A stretch of 6,174 nt of DNA, from positions 37,840-44,013 of the forward strand of contig DBTW01000050.1 of NCBI GenBank assembly GCA_002307245.1, in the 5' to 3' direction. The notes beneath the pieces were generated by a model. It was not told where the DNA came from. It searched no databases and worked only from the letters and a program-made list of their open reading frames with translations. This DNA is from Spirochaetaceae bacterium UBA1306 (GTDB taxonomy: Bacteria > Spirochaetota > Spirochaetia > Treponematales > Rectinemataceae). Below, piece after piece: positions 1 to 4,475 of the stretch. The position numbers and the translations under genes were made by a program. The first letter of the stretch is position 1. The number at the start of each line of letters is the position of its first letter.

Positions 1-437
1 GCGTCGTTGAAGTAGGCGGGCACGGTAATGACGGCCTCGGTGACGGCCTCGCCGAGGTAGTCCTCGGCCGTCTTCTTCATCTTCTGCAGGATGAAGGCCG
101 AGATCTCCTGGGGGCTGTAGCCCTTGCCGGAGATGTCGACGCGGATATCCGCGCCGTTGTCGACGACGTGGTAGGGCACGAGCTTGCACTCGTCGCCGAC
201 TTCCTGGAAACGCCGGCCCATGAAGCGCTTGATCGAGTAGACCGTGTTCTCGGGGTTGGTGATCATCTGGTTCTTGGCCGGCTGGCCGACCACTCGCTCG
301 CCCTTGGGCGTGAAGCCCACGATGGAGGGCGTAGTGCGCTGGCCCTCGGAGTTGGCTATTACGACGGGCTCCCCGCCTTCCATGACCGCCACGCAGGAAT
401 TCGTGGTTCCGAGATCGATTCCGATAATCCTACCCAT
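1..437 (-). CDS. dnaK: Chaperone protein DnaK (Hsp70), N-terminal part, cut by window edge
   Basis: DnaK is the cytosolic ATP-driven Hsp70 chaperone. It binds exposed hydrophobic segments of unfolded proteins and cycles with DnaJ and the nucleotide exchange factor GrpE. Only the first 145 residues are visible, all from the ATPase domain; the gene continues beyond base 1. The phosphate-1 loop IGIDLGTTNSC lies at about residues 5-15, the NPENTVYSIKRFMGR stretch at about 61-75, and the conserved ITVPAYFND segment at 137-145, at the edge. The ATG at 437 is well supported: an AAGGAG ribosome binding site (complement of 445-450) sits 7 nt upstream and the protein begins at the usual Hsp70 position. 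It follows grpE with a 14-nt gap, so the two are almost certainly cotranscribed. Nothing in the visible part is truncated or unusual. Family identity is not in doubt. Confidence 0.97.
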   Translation of the reverse strand, partial: MGRIIGIDLGTTNSCVAVMEGGEPVVIANSEGQRTTPSIVGFTPKGERVVGQPAKNQMITNPENTVYSIKRFMGRRFQEVGDECKLVPYHVVDNGADIRVDISGKGYSPQEISAFILQKMKKTAEDYLGEAVTEAVITVPAYFND

Positions 438-451
438 ATTCTCGCTCCTTC

Positions 452-1141
452 CTAATTCGCTTTATCTTCTGCCGCCGCGCCGCCGTCCCGCGCATCGGCG
501 GGATCGGCCGCGGGGCCGTCCGAGGCGTCCTTGGGCGCCGGCATCCGCACGCGCACCTTGGCAGTCCTGATGATCCGGTCGTGCAACCCGTAGCCGGGGA
601 GGAATTCCTCGGCCACGACTGCCTCGTCGCCCTCGCCCTCGCCGGGCGCGCCCTGCACCATGGCGACCGCCTCGTGGCGGTTCGGGTCGAAGACCTTGCC
701 GAGGGATTCGTAGCGGGCGAGCCCGTACTTGGACTCGAGAACCGAGCCGAGCTGCCGCCTGATGAGGCCGACGCCGTCGTGGAGGACGGCATAGTCCTTC
801 TGCGTCTCCGCGCTCGCTATGGCCCGGTCGAAATCGTCTAGGATGGGCACGAGGTCGCCCAAGAGGGCGGACACGGCGAAGCGCTGGCCATCTTCCTTCT
901 CGCGAGCCATGCGCTTGCGGAAGTTCACGTCGTCGGCGAGCTTGCGAAGGTACTTATCGTTGACCGAGGAGAGCTCATCGCGCAAAGCGGCGAGCTCGGC
1001 TTCGAGCGCCGCGGCGCGAGAACCTTCGCCCCCGGAGGCCGGGGCCGGATCGCCCTGGATCGCCGCGGTGTCGGCGGGGGGGGAAGACTCGCTCCCAGCG
1101 TCCTTTGGGTCGCGGCGAGTCTCCTGCTGATTAGTAGACAT
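452..1141 (-). CDS. grpE: Nucleotide exchange factor GrpE
   Basis: GrpE releases ADP from DnaK and so drives the Hsp70 substrate cycle in the cytosol; it works as a dimer. The protein is 229 residues. Residues 1-40 are a disordered, acidic, Ser/Pro/Ala-rich tail. Residues about 42-82 form the long heptad-like dimer helix, including NDKYLRKLADDVNFRKRMAREKE-type sequence. About 95-200 is the GrpE core with the family signature VFDPNRHEAV (150-159) and EFLPGYGLHDRIIRTAKV (179-196). A further low-complexity acidic tail occupies about 201-229. I chose the ATG at 1141 because AGGTGG (complement of 1146-1151) lies 4 nt upstream; an in-frame TTG at 1183 would add 14 residues of unrelated type. It is the first gene of a grpE-dnaK unit. 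No hrcA precedes it within the window and no CIRCE is seen, so heat-shock control must come from something else if it exists. Confidence 0.96.
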   Translation of the reverse strand: MSTNQQETRRDPKDAGSESSPPADTAAIQGDPAPASGGEGSRAAALEAELAALRDELSSVNDKYLRKLADDVNFRKRMAREKEDGQRFAVSALLGDLVPILDDFDRAIASAETQKDYAVLHDGVGLIRRQLGSVLESKYGLARYESLGKVFDPNRHEAVAMVQGAPGEGEGDEAVVAEEFLPGYGLHDRIIRTAKVRVRMPAPKDASDGPAADPADARDGGAAAEDKAN

Positions 1142-1159
1142 TGTTCCACCTGAATCAAG

Positions 1160-1171
1160 GGCCTTTCGGCC
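1160..1171 (-). promoter_or_regulatory. GNRA-tetraloop hairpin in the grpE mRNA leader
   Basis: Read on the minus strand, this is GGCC-GAAA-GGCC: a 4-bp all-GC stem closed by a GAAA tetraloop, a very stable RNA fold for its size. It lies between the candidate grpE promoter and the grpE ribosome binding site (complement of 1146-1151), with its 3' end 8 nt before that site. It could protect the 5' end of the transcript or tune initiation. It is short enough to arise by chance in GC-rich DNA, although this intergenic region is AT-rich. Confidence 0.35.
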
Positions 1172-1185
1172 TGGAAGTATCAATA

Positions 1186-1214
1186 AAGTAATAACTAATA
1201 TGAGATGACGTCAA
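1186..1214 (-). promoter_or_regulatory. Candidate sigma-70-type promoter of grpE-dnaK
   Basis: On the minus strand, TTGACG (complement of 1209-1214) matches five of six bases of the -35 consensus. Seventeen bases on is TTACTT (complement of 1186-1191), a poor -10. An alternative -10, TATTAC (complement of 1188-1193), fits four of six bases but leaves only a 15-nt spacer. The 17-nt version would start transcription near 1179 and give a leader of about 38 nt that includes the GAAA hairpin. No CIRCE (TTAGCACTC-N9-GAGTGCTAA) is present between 1142 and 1367. The -35 is convincing; the -10 is not. Confidence 0.3.
1206..1213. promoter_or_regulatory. TGACGTCA palindrome in the divergent intergenic region
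   Basis: A perfect 8-bp palindrome overlaps the candidate -35 box of grpE-dnaK (minus strand, 1209-1214). Its centre lies about 89 bp upstream of the start site predicted for the sigma-54 promoter of rpoN, a distance at which sigma-54 activators often bind. It could therefore be an operator for grpE, an activator site for rpoN, both, or chance. No regulator can be named. Confidence 0.2.
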
Positions 1215-1241
1215 TACGAAACAGGCAGGACAAGATGCAGA

Positions 1242-1258
1242 AATATCATTAGTATATT
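1242..1258. repeat. AT-rich inverted repeat upstream of the rpoN promoter
   Basis: AATAT (1242-1246) and ATATT (1254-1258) form perfect 5-bp arms around a 7-nt centre. The repeat ends about 15 bp before the -24 element of the candidate sigma-54 promoter. It may be a protein-binding or bendable site between an upstream activator and the polymerase. In AT-rich DNA such a short repeat is weak evidence. Confidence 0.2.
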
Positions 1259-1272
1259 CTTTTTGCATCGCT

Positions 1273-1288
1273 CGGCATGATTATTGCT
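1273..1288 (+). promoter_or_regulatory. Candidate sigma-54 (-24/-12) promoter of rpoN
   Basis: The sequence CGGCATGATTATTGCT fits the sigma-54 consensus TGGCACG-N4-TTGCW with only two mismatches, the first T and the second C. The invariant GG (1274-1275) and GC (1286-1287) are exactly ten bases apart. A run of seven T (1293-1299) follows the -12 element, in the stretch that must melt. Taking C1287 as -12, transcription would start near 1299 and give rpoN a leader of about 69 nt. The site lies in the correct orientation, directly upstream of the gene for sigma-54, which implies positive autoregulation through an AAA+ activator. I found no comparably placed match elsewhere in the window. Confidence 0.55.
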
Positions 1289-1321
1289 ACCGTTTTTTTG
1301 CCGGATTTGCCCTGGATCAGC

Positions 1322-1349
1322 TTGACATTCCATATAGTCAGTCTAAATT
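1322..1349 (+). promoter_or_regulatory. Candidate sigma-70-type promoter of rpoN
   Basis: A perfect -35 box TTGACA (1322-1327) is followed after 16 nt by TAAATT (1344-1349), which matches four of six bases of the -10 consensus. The predicted start near 1356 would fall within the Shine-Dalgarno region and leave a leader of only about 12 nt, which is awkward. It could supply basal sigma-54 while the -24/-12 promoter supplies induced levels. The -35 is strong; the assignment as a whole is moderate to low. Confidence 0.35.
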
Positions 1350-1351
1350 TC

Positions 1352-1361
1352 AAAGAGGAGG
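1352..1361 (+). promoter_or_regulatory. Strong ribosome binding site that fixes the rpoN GTG start
   Basis: AAAGAGGAGG contains a full GAGGAGG Shine-Dalgarno and ends 6 nt before the GTG at 1368. An in-frame TAA at 1344 excludes any start further upstream. This settles the GTG as the rpoN start. Confidence 0.75.
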
Positions 1362-1367
1362 CACGGG

Positions 1368-2756
1368 GTGCAGCTTCAGAAACCCGCGCTTATAGCGGAA
1401 CAACGCCAGAAACTCAGCCCTCAGATGATCCAGTCTATAAAGCTCATGGCGATGCCGCTTCAGGAGCTGAAAGAGCAGATCCAGGAGGAGATCGAGGCCA
1501 ATCCGGCGCTCGAGATCGTTTCCGACCCCTCGACCGTATCCCTAGAGACCCTCCCGGAAGGCGATTCCAAGGAGATCGAGGACGCCGCCCCCTTCGAGAA
1601 CAGCTCGGACTCGGGCTTCAGTTCGCGCTCGGGCCTGGACGACGACTCGAAGCGCATGTTCATCGAAGGCGCCATCGCCAGGGCCGAGACCCTGCAGGAG
1701 CACCTGCTCTGGCAGCTCCGCCTTCAGAGGATCAGCGAGTCCAAGCGGGCCATCGGCGAAGCCCTCATCCAGAACCTCGACGACGACGGGTTTCATAAAG
1801 AAGACCCATACAGTTGCATTCCCAAGGCGTCGAAGGCCGCTATCGACGAGGTAATAACGCTGGTGCGGGCCTTCGAGCCGGCGGGTTCCTGCTGCGCCGA
1901 TTTCCGCGAGAGCCTCCTCGTGCAGGCCGAGCTCGCCGGCGACGCCCCCGAGGCGGCCGTGGCTATCCTGCGCGACCATATCGAGCTCCTCGAGAAGGGC
2001 AAGCACGCCGAGATCCAGCGGCGCATGAAGCTCTCCGACGCCAAGCTCCAGGAGGCGCTCGCCTTCATCAAGGGACTCTCGCCCTTCCCGGGCCGGGCGT
2101 ACTCGACCGAGGAGCCCATCTACGTGGTGCCGGACATCCAGGTCAAGCTCAAGGACGGCGACTTCGTCATCGTGCTCAACGACGAGGAGATCCCCGTGCT
2201 CGGCATCGACCCCTTCTTCGACAGCCTGGCCGGCCGCGGCGCCGCCGAGCGCGGGGCCGATCGCGCCACGAGCGCCTACGTGCGCGACAACATCAAGCGC
2301 GCCAAGTTCTTCATCCATTCGATACACCAGCGCAACCAGACCCTCCTCAAGGTGACCCGGGCCGTCGTCGAGTTCCAGCGCGCCTTCTTCGCGGAGGGCC
2401 CCAAGAGGCTCGCCCCGCTCACGCTCAAGGACGTGGCGGACGAAGTGGGCGTCCACGAGACGACGGTTTCGCGCATCGCGAACCGCAAGTACATGCAGAC
2501 CGACTGGGGGATCTTCGAGCTGCGATACTTCTTCACGAACTCCATCTCGGGCGCCGGCTCGAGGGGCTCGAGCTTCTCGAAGGAAGGCGTCAAGCAGGTG
2601 ATCAAGGAGATCATCGGGGCCGAGGACGCCACACTCTCCGATCGCGACATCGTCGAGGTCCTCGGGCGCAAGGGCATCAAGCTCGCGAGGCGCACCGTCG
2701 CGAAGTACCGCGGGGAGCTCGACCTCGGCTCTTCCTTCGGGAGGAAGCGCGAATGA
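1368..2756 (+). CDS. rpoN: RNA polymerase sigma-54 factor RpoN
   Basis: RpoN directs core RNA polymerase to -24/-12 promoters and needs an ATP-driven AAA+ activator for open complex formation. The protein is 462 residues, a normal full length. Region I is clear at about 1-50 (QKLSPQMIQSIKLMAMPLQEL, then EEIEANPALE). An acidic, Asp/Glu/Ser-rich Region II covers about 51-110. The core-binding domain spans about 110-320. The helix-turn-helix that contacts the -12 element lies at about 353-375 (LKDVADEVGVHETTVSRI). The RpoN box ARRTVAKYR at 440-448 reads the -24 element and is intact. Start is GTG with a strong Shine-Dalgarno. It opens the plus-strand cluster and is followed by hpf, as in many proteobacteria. 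A candidate sigma-54 promoter directly upstream suggests autoregulation. The first 100 bases of the gene look less GC-rich than the rest. Confidence 0.97.
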   Translation: MQLQKPALIAEQRQKLSPQMIQSIKLMAMPLQELKEQIQEEIEANPALEIVSDPSTVSLETLPEGDSKEIEDAAPFENSSDSGFSSRSGLDDDSKRMFIEGAIARAETLQEHLLWQLRLQRISESKRAIGEALIQNLDDDGFHKEDPYSCIPKASKAAIDEVITLVRAFEPAGSCCADFRESLLVQAELAGDAPEAAVAILRDHIELLEKGKHAEIQRRMKLSDAKLQEALAFIKGLSPFPGRAYSTEEPIYVVPDIQVKLKDGDFVIVLNDEEIPVLGIDPFFDSLAGRGAAERGADRATSAYVRDNIKRAKFFIHSIHQRNQTLLKVTRAVVEFQRAFFAEGPKRLAPLTLKDVADEVGVHETTVSRIANRKYMQTDWGIFELRYFFTNSISGAGSRGSSFSKEGVKQVIKEIIGAEDATLSDRDIVEVLGRKGIKLARRTVAKYRGELDLGSSFGRKRE

Positions 2757-2800
2757 CGATAATGGCGACCAGGATACAAATTCGCATAAGGAGGCTCTAA
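2753..2800 (+). CDS. Possible 15-codon coupling ORF between rpoN and hpf
   Basis: This tiny ORF encodes MTIMATRIQIRIRRL. Its ATG overlaps the rpoN stop as ATGA (2753-2756), and its TAA stop overlaps the hpf start as TAATG (2798-2802). A good Shine-Dalgarno, GGGAGG (2739-2744), sits 8 nt upstream of its start, inside the rpoN end. Its own Arg codons AGG-AGG form part of the hpf ribosome binding site (2788-2794). It fills the rpoN-hpf gap exactly, so ribosomes could pass from rpoN to hpf without leaving the mRNA. The peptide is basic and has no recognisable family. It may be a translational coupler rather than a functional peptide, or it may be chance; no conservation data are available here. 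Confidence 0.3.
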   Translation: MTIMATRIQIRIRRL

Positions 2801-3090
2801 TGACAGTCGATGTCCGTTCCGTCCATTTCGACCTTGGAGAGGCCAGCAGGACCTATCTCGACGGTAAGCTCGACAGGATCGGGTACGCGAAGGACATGAT
2901 CGTCGACCTCATCTTCGTGATCACGAAGGAGAAGGATTTCAAGCTGGAGGCCACGGCCAGCTTCAGGTGGGGGGTCCAGGCCCACGTCGAGGAACGCGAC
3001 TTCGAGATCAACGCCGGAATCGACAAGTTGATGGACAAGCTGGAGCAGAAGATCTCCAAGGAAAAGGAGAAGGTCCAGGAGCGCAAATAG
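2800..3090 (+). CDS. hpf: Ribosome hibernation promoting factor, short form (HPF/YfiA, S30AE family)
   Basis: Proteins of this family bind the 30S decoding centre in slow growth or stationary phase and block tRNA and mRNA, storing idle ribosomes. The protein is 96 residues, the short form without the C-terminal dimerisation domain of long HPF. It shows the S30AE pattern: LGEASRTYLDGKLDRI at about 11-26, then beta strands (DLIFVITKEKDFKLEATAS), and the terminal helix ERDFEINAGIDKLMDKLEQKI with a Lys/Glu-rich tail. The ATG at 2800 has a textbook AAGGAGG (2788-2794) 5 nt upstream. It lies 43 nt after rpoN, a neighbour arrangement conserved across many Gram-negative bacteria, and is probably cotranscribed with it. 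The tiny ORF in the gap may couple its translation to rpoN. Confidence 0.93.
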   Translation: MTVDVRSVHFDLGEASRTYLDGKLDRIGYAKDMIVDLIFVITKEKDFKLEATASFRWGVQAHVEERDFEINAGIDKLMDKLEQKISKEKEKVQERK

Positions 3091-3095
3091 CCGGC

Positions 3096-3115
3096 GGGGG
3101 CGGGACGGGGGCGGG
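3096..3115 (+). promoter_or_regulatory. G-quadruplex motif in the hpf 3' region, coding strand
   Basis: Four G tracts of 5, 3, 5 and 3 bases (3096-3100, 3102-3104, 3107-3111, 3113-3115) are separated by loops of one, two and one base (C, AC, C). This meets the canonical quadruplex rule with very short loops, the most stable kind, and can form in both DNA and hpf mRNA. It begins 5 nt after the hpf stop codon and ends 23 nt before the hprK -35 box. Possible roles are slowing polymerase, protecting the hpf mRNA 3' end, or influencing the hprK promoter. Function is inference. Confidence 0.45.
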
Positions 3116-3126
3116 CGAAAAGCCCG
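3112..3126 (+). promoter_or_regulatory. Small hairpin overlapping the last G tract
   Basis: CGGGC (3112-3116) and GCCCG (3122-3126) form a perfect 5-bp stem with a GAAAA loop. The 5' arm uses the fourth G tract of the quadruplex motif, so the two folds exclude each other. No T run follows (AATATCA), so it does not look like an ordinary intrinsic terminator. Confidence 0.35.
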
Positions 3127-3138
3127 AATATCATGGAT

Positions 3139-3167
3139 TTGCCTATCGAGGCCTTTCGTAGTACACT
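3139..3167 (+). promoter_or_regulatory. Predicted sigma-70-type promoter of hprK, leaderless geometry
   Basis: TTGCCT (3139-3144) and TACACT (3162-3167) each match four of six consensus bases and are separated by exactly 17 nt. Counting seven bases from the end of the -10 places +1 at 3174, the G of the hprK GTG start codon. No Shine-Dalgarno is present between the -10 and the GTG. Together these suggest that hprK, and perhaps ptsH and the kinase, are transcribed independently of rpoN-hpf from a leaderless start. Confidence 0.45.
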
Positions 3168-3173
3168 GCCTCC

Positions 3174-4166
3174 GTGCCCGACGAGAAGAAATTCACGGTC
3201 CTCGACCTCCTGGACCTCGACCTCAAGGAGCAGAACGCCCTCAACCTCCGATGCATCGGGGGCCGGAAGGGCCTGTCCCGGGAAATAACGACGCCCGACA
3301 TCAACCGGCCGGGCCTCGCCCTGTCCGGCTTCTATGAGTCGCACGCCTGGAACCGCCTGCAGCTCTTCGGCCGCGGGGAGAACGCCTTCCTCAAGATGCT
3401 GGAGGAGGCGGGCAAGACAGACAACCTGGAAAAGCTCTTTTCCTATCCCATGCCCTGCTGCATCTTCACGCACAACCTCTCTCCGGGCAAGTCCTTCTTC
3501 TCGGCCGCCGAGGCCGCCGATTGCCCGGTGCTCCAGACCGACCTTCCCTCGAGCGAATTCTCCAGCCGCGTGCTGCGCATCCTGGGCGACATCTTCGCCC
3601 CGCAGACGACGATCCACGGCGTCCTCGTCGAGGTCTACGGCATCGGCATACTGCTCATCGGCGACTCGGGGGTCGGCAAGAGCGAGACGGCCCTCGAGCT
3701 GATCGAGCGGGGCCACCGCCTCGTCGCCGACGACGTGGTGGACATCCGCTGCGTCAACGGCTCGATCCTCATGGGCCAGGGGGCCAACAAGGTCATCGGC
3801 CACCACATGGAGATCCGCGGGCTCGGGATCATCAATATCACCCACCTCTTCGGGGTCGGGGCCATCCGCGACAAGAAGCAGATCCAGCTGGTCTGCGGCC
3901 TAGAGGAATGGGATTCGAGCAAGGTCTACGACCGGATCGGCACCGAGGAGCTCACGACCGAGATCCTCGGCGTGCGGGTCGCCAAGCTCGAGATACCCGT
4001 CAAGCCGGGCAGGAACATCCCCATCATCATCGAGACGGCCGCGATGAACGAGCGCCTCAAGAAGATGGGCTACCATTCGGCCAAGGAATTCAACCAGAAC
4101 GTGCTGCGCTGGCTGGAGAGCGAGAACGCGCGCGCCCTGTATTTCAACAGGGACGACTATCTATAG
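3174..4166 (+). CDS. hprK: HPr kinase/phosphorylase HprK
   Basis: HprK phosphorylates HPr on Ser46 with ATP or pyrophosphate and removes the phosphate with inorganic phosphate, linking carbon and energy state to regulation. The protein is 330 residues, close to the usual 310-330. The N-terminal domain covers about 1-135, with the LDLLDLDLKEQNALNL and INRPGLALSGF stretches. The kinase domain follows: H148 in IHGVLVEVYG, Walker A GDSGVGKS at 163-170 (K169), and HRLVADD at 181-187 with the acidic catalytic pair. The family signature MEIRGLGIINI and later VKPGRNIPIIIE are also present. All key residues are intact. The GTG at 3174 is the first start after an in-frame TAG at 3159 and has no Shine-Dalgarno; a -10-like box ends 6 nt before it. 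ptsH, encoding its substrate, follows after 18 nt. Confidence 0.96.
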   Translation: MPDEKKFTVLDLLDLDLKEQNALNLRCIGGRKGLSREITTPDINRPGLALSGFYESHAWNRLQLFGRGENAFLKMLEEAGKTDNLEKLFSYPMPCCIFTHNLSPGKSFFSAAEAADCPVLQTDLPSSEFSSRVLRILGDIFAPQTTIHGVLVEVYGIGILLIGDSGVGKSETALELIERGHRLVADDVVDIRCVNGSILMGQGANKVIGHHMEIRGLGIINITHLFGVGAIRDKKQIQLVCGLEEWDSSKVYDRIGTEELTTEILGVRVAKLEIPVKPGRNIPIIIETAAMNERLKKMGYHSAKEFNQNVLRWLESENARALYFNRDDYL

Positions 4167-4184
4167 CAGCCCGAGGGGACATCG

Positions 4185-4451
4185 ATGACCGAGGTGACCG
4201 TAAGCATCAAGAACCGGGCGGGCATACACGCCAGGCCCGCCGCGCTCATCGTCCAGACCGCGAGCAAGTTCGCGTCGAACGTCTGGCTCGAGAAGGGCAC
4301 CGACCGCATCAACGCCAAGTCGATCATGGGCATCATCACCCTTGGGGCGAGCTTCGGCACGCCCATCCGCATACTCGCCGAGGGCAAGGACGAGGAGGCG
4401 GCCGCCGCCGCCATCCAGGCCCTCTTCGAGGCGCGATTCGAAGAGGACTAG
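4185..4451 (+). CDS. ptsH: Phosphocarrier protein HPr
   Basis: HPr is the small cytosolic phosphocarrier of the PEP phosphotransferase system. The protein is 88 residues, the normal size. The active-site loop GIHARPAA places His15 correctly with Arg17 and Pro18. The regulatory site KSIMGI places Ser46 in the standard context recognised by HprK. Both sites are intact, so it can in principle act as EI-dependent carrier and as HprK substrate. The ATG has GAGGGG (4173-4178) 6 nt upstream. It lies 18 nt after hprK, so kinase and substrate are made together. No EI (ptsI) or EIIA gene is in the window. Whether it is a sugar-PTS HPr or a purely regulatory one cannot be decided from sequence. Paired hairpins begin at its stop codon. 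Confidence 0.96.
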   Translation: MTEVTVSIKNRAGIHARPAALIVQTASKFASNVWLEKGTDRINAKSIMGIITLGASFGTPIRILAEGKDEEAAAAAIQALFEARFEED

Positions 4452-4463
4452 CCCTTAGGGCTA
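4449..4463 (+). promoter_or_regulatory. Hairpin starting at the ptsH stop codon
   Basis: TAGCCC (4449-4454) and GGGCTA (4458-4463) form a perfect 6-bp stem with a TTA loop. The stop codon TAG is its first three bases. No T tract follows, so it is not a classic terminator. Its 3' arm shares four bases with the next palindrome, so both cannot form at once. Confidence 0.4.
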
Positions 4464-4475
4464 TCGGCCGATAGC
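4460..4475 (+). promoter_or_regulatory. 16-bp perfect palindrome abutting the kinase start codon
   Basis: GCTATCGGCCGATAGC is a perfect 16-bp palindrome that ends at the base before the kinase ATG (4476). As RNA it folds as a 6-bp stem with a GGCC loop; as DNA it would suit a dimeric repressor. It takes the place where a Shine-Dalgarno should be, and none is seen. Possible roles are a translational switch together with the preceding hairpin, or an operator. The role is inference. Confidence 0.45.

Noticed and set aside
174..187. GG-N10-GC sigma-54-like site inside dnaK, plus orientation
   Set aside because: Its flanking bases do not align with TGGCACG-N4-TTGC once the GG and GC are spaced correctly, and it is antisense within a coding region.
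1142..1183. Longer GrpE starting at TTG 1183
   Set aside because: The 14 added residues are not GrpE-like, while the ATG at 1141 has a Shine-Dalgarno at the right distance.
1291..1300. Seven-T run as an intrinsic terminator
   Set aside because: No stable GC hairpin precedes it and no plus-strand gene in the window ends there; it fits better as the melting region of the -24/-12 promoter.
1142..1367. CIRCE (HrcA operator) upstream of grpE
   Set aside because: I looked for TTAGCACTC-N9-GAGTGCTAA and partial arms on both strands and found none.
1542..2456. 304-codon open frame antisense to rpoN
   Set aside because: It lies wholly inside the clearly coding rpoN frame, has biased Leu/Glu/Gly/Val composition typical of GC-rich antisense frames, and resembles no family.
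3112..3126. Hairpin after hpf as a rho-independent terminator
   Set aside because: The stem is only 5 bp and is followed by AATATCATGG rather than a T run; kept only as a structural element.
2853..3845. 330-codon open frame antisense to hpf and hprK
   Set aside because: It crosses two confident genes and the promoter region between them; its composition is that of a shadow frame.
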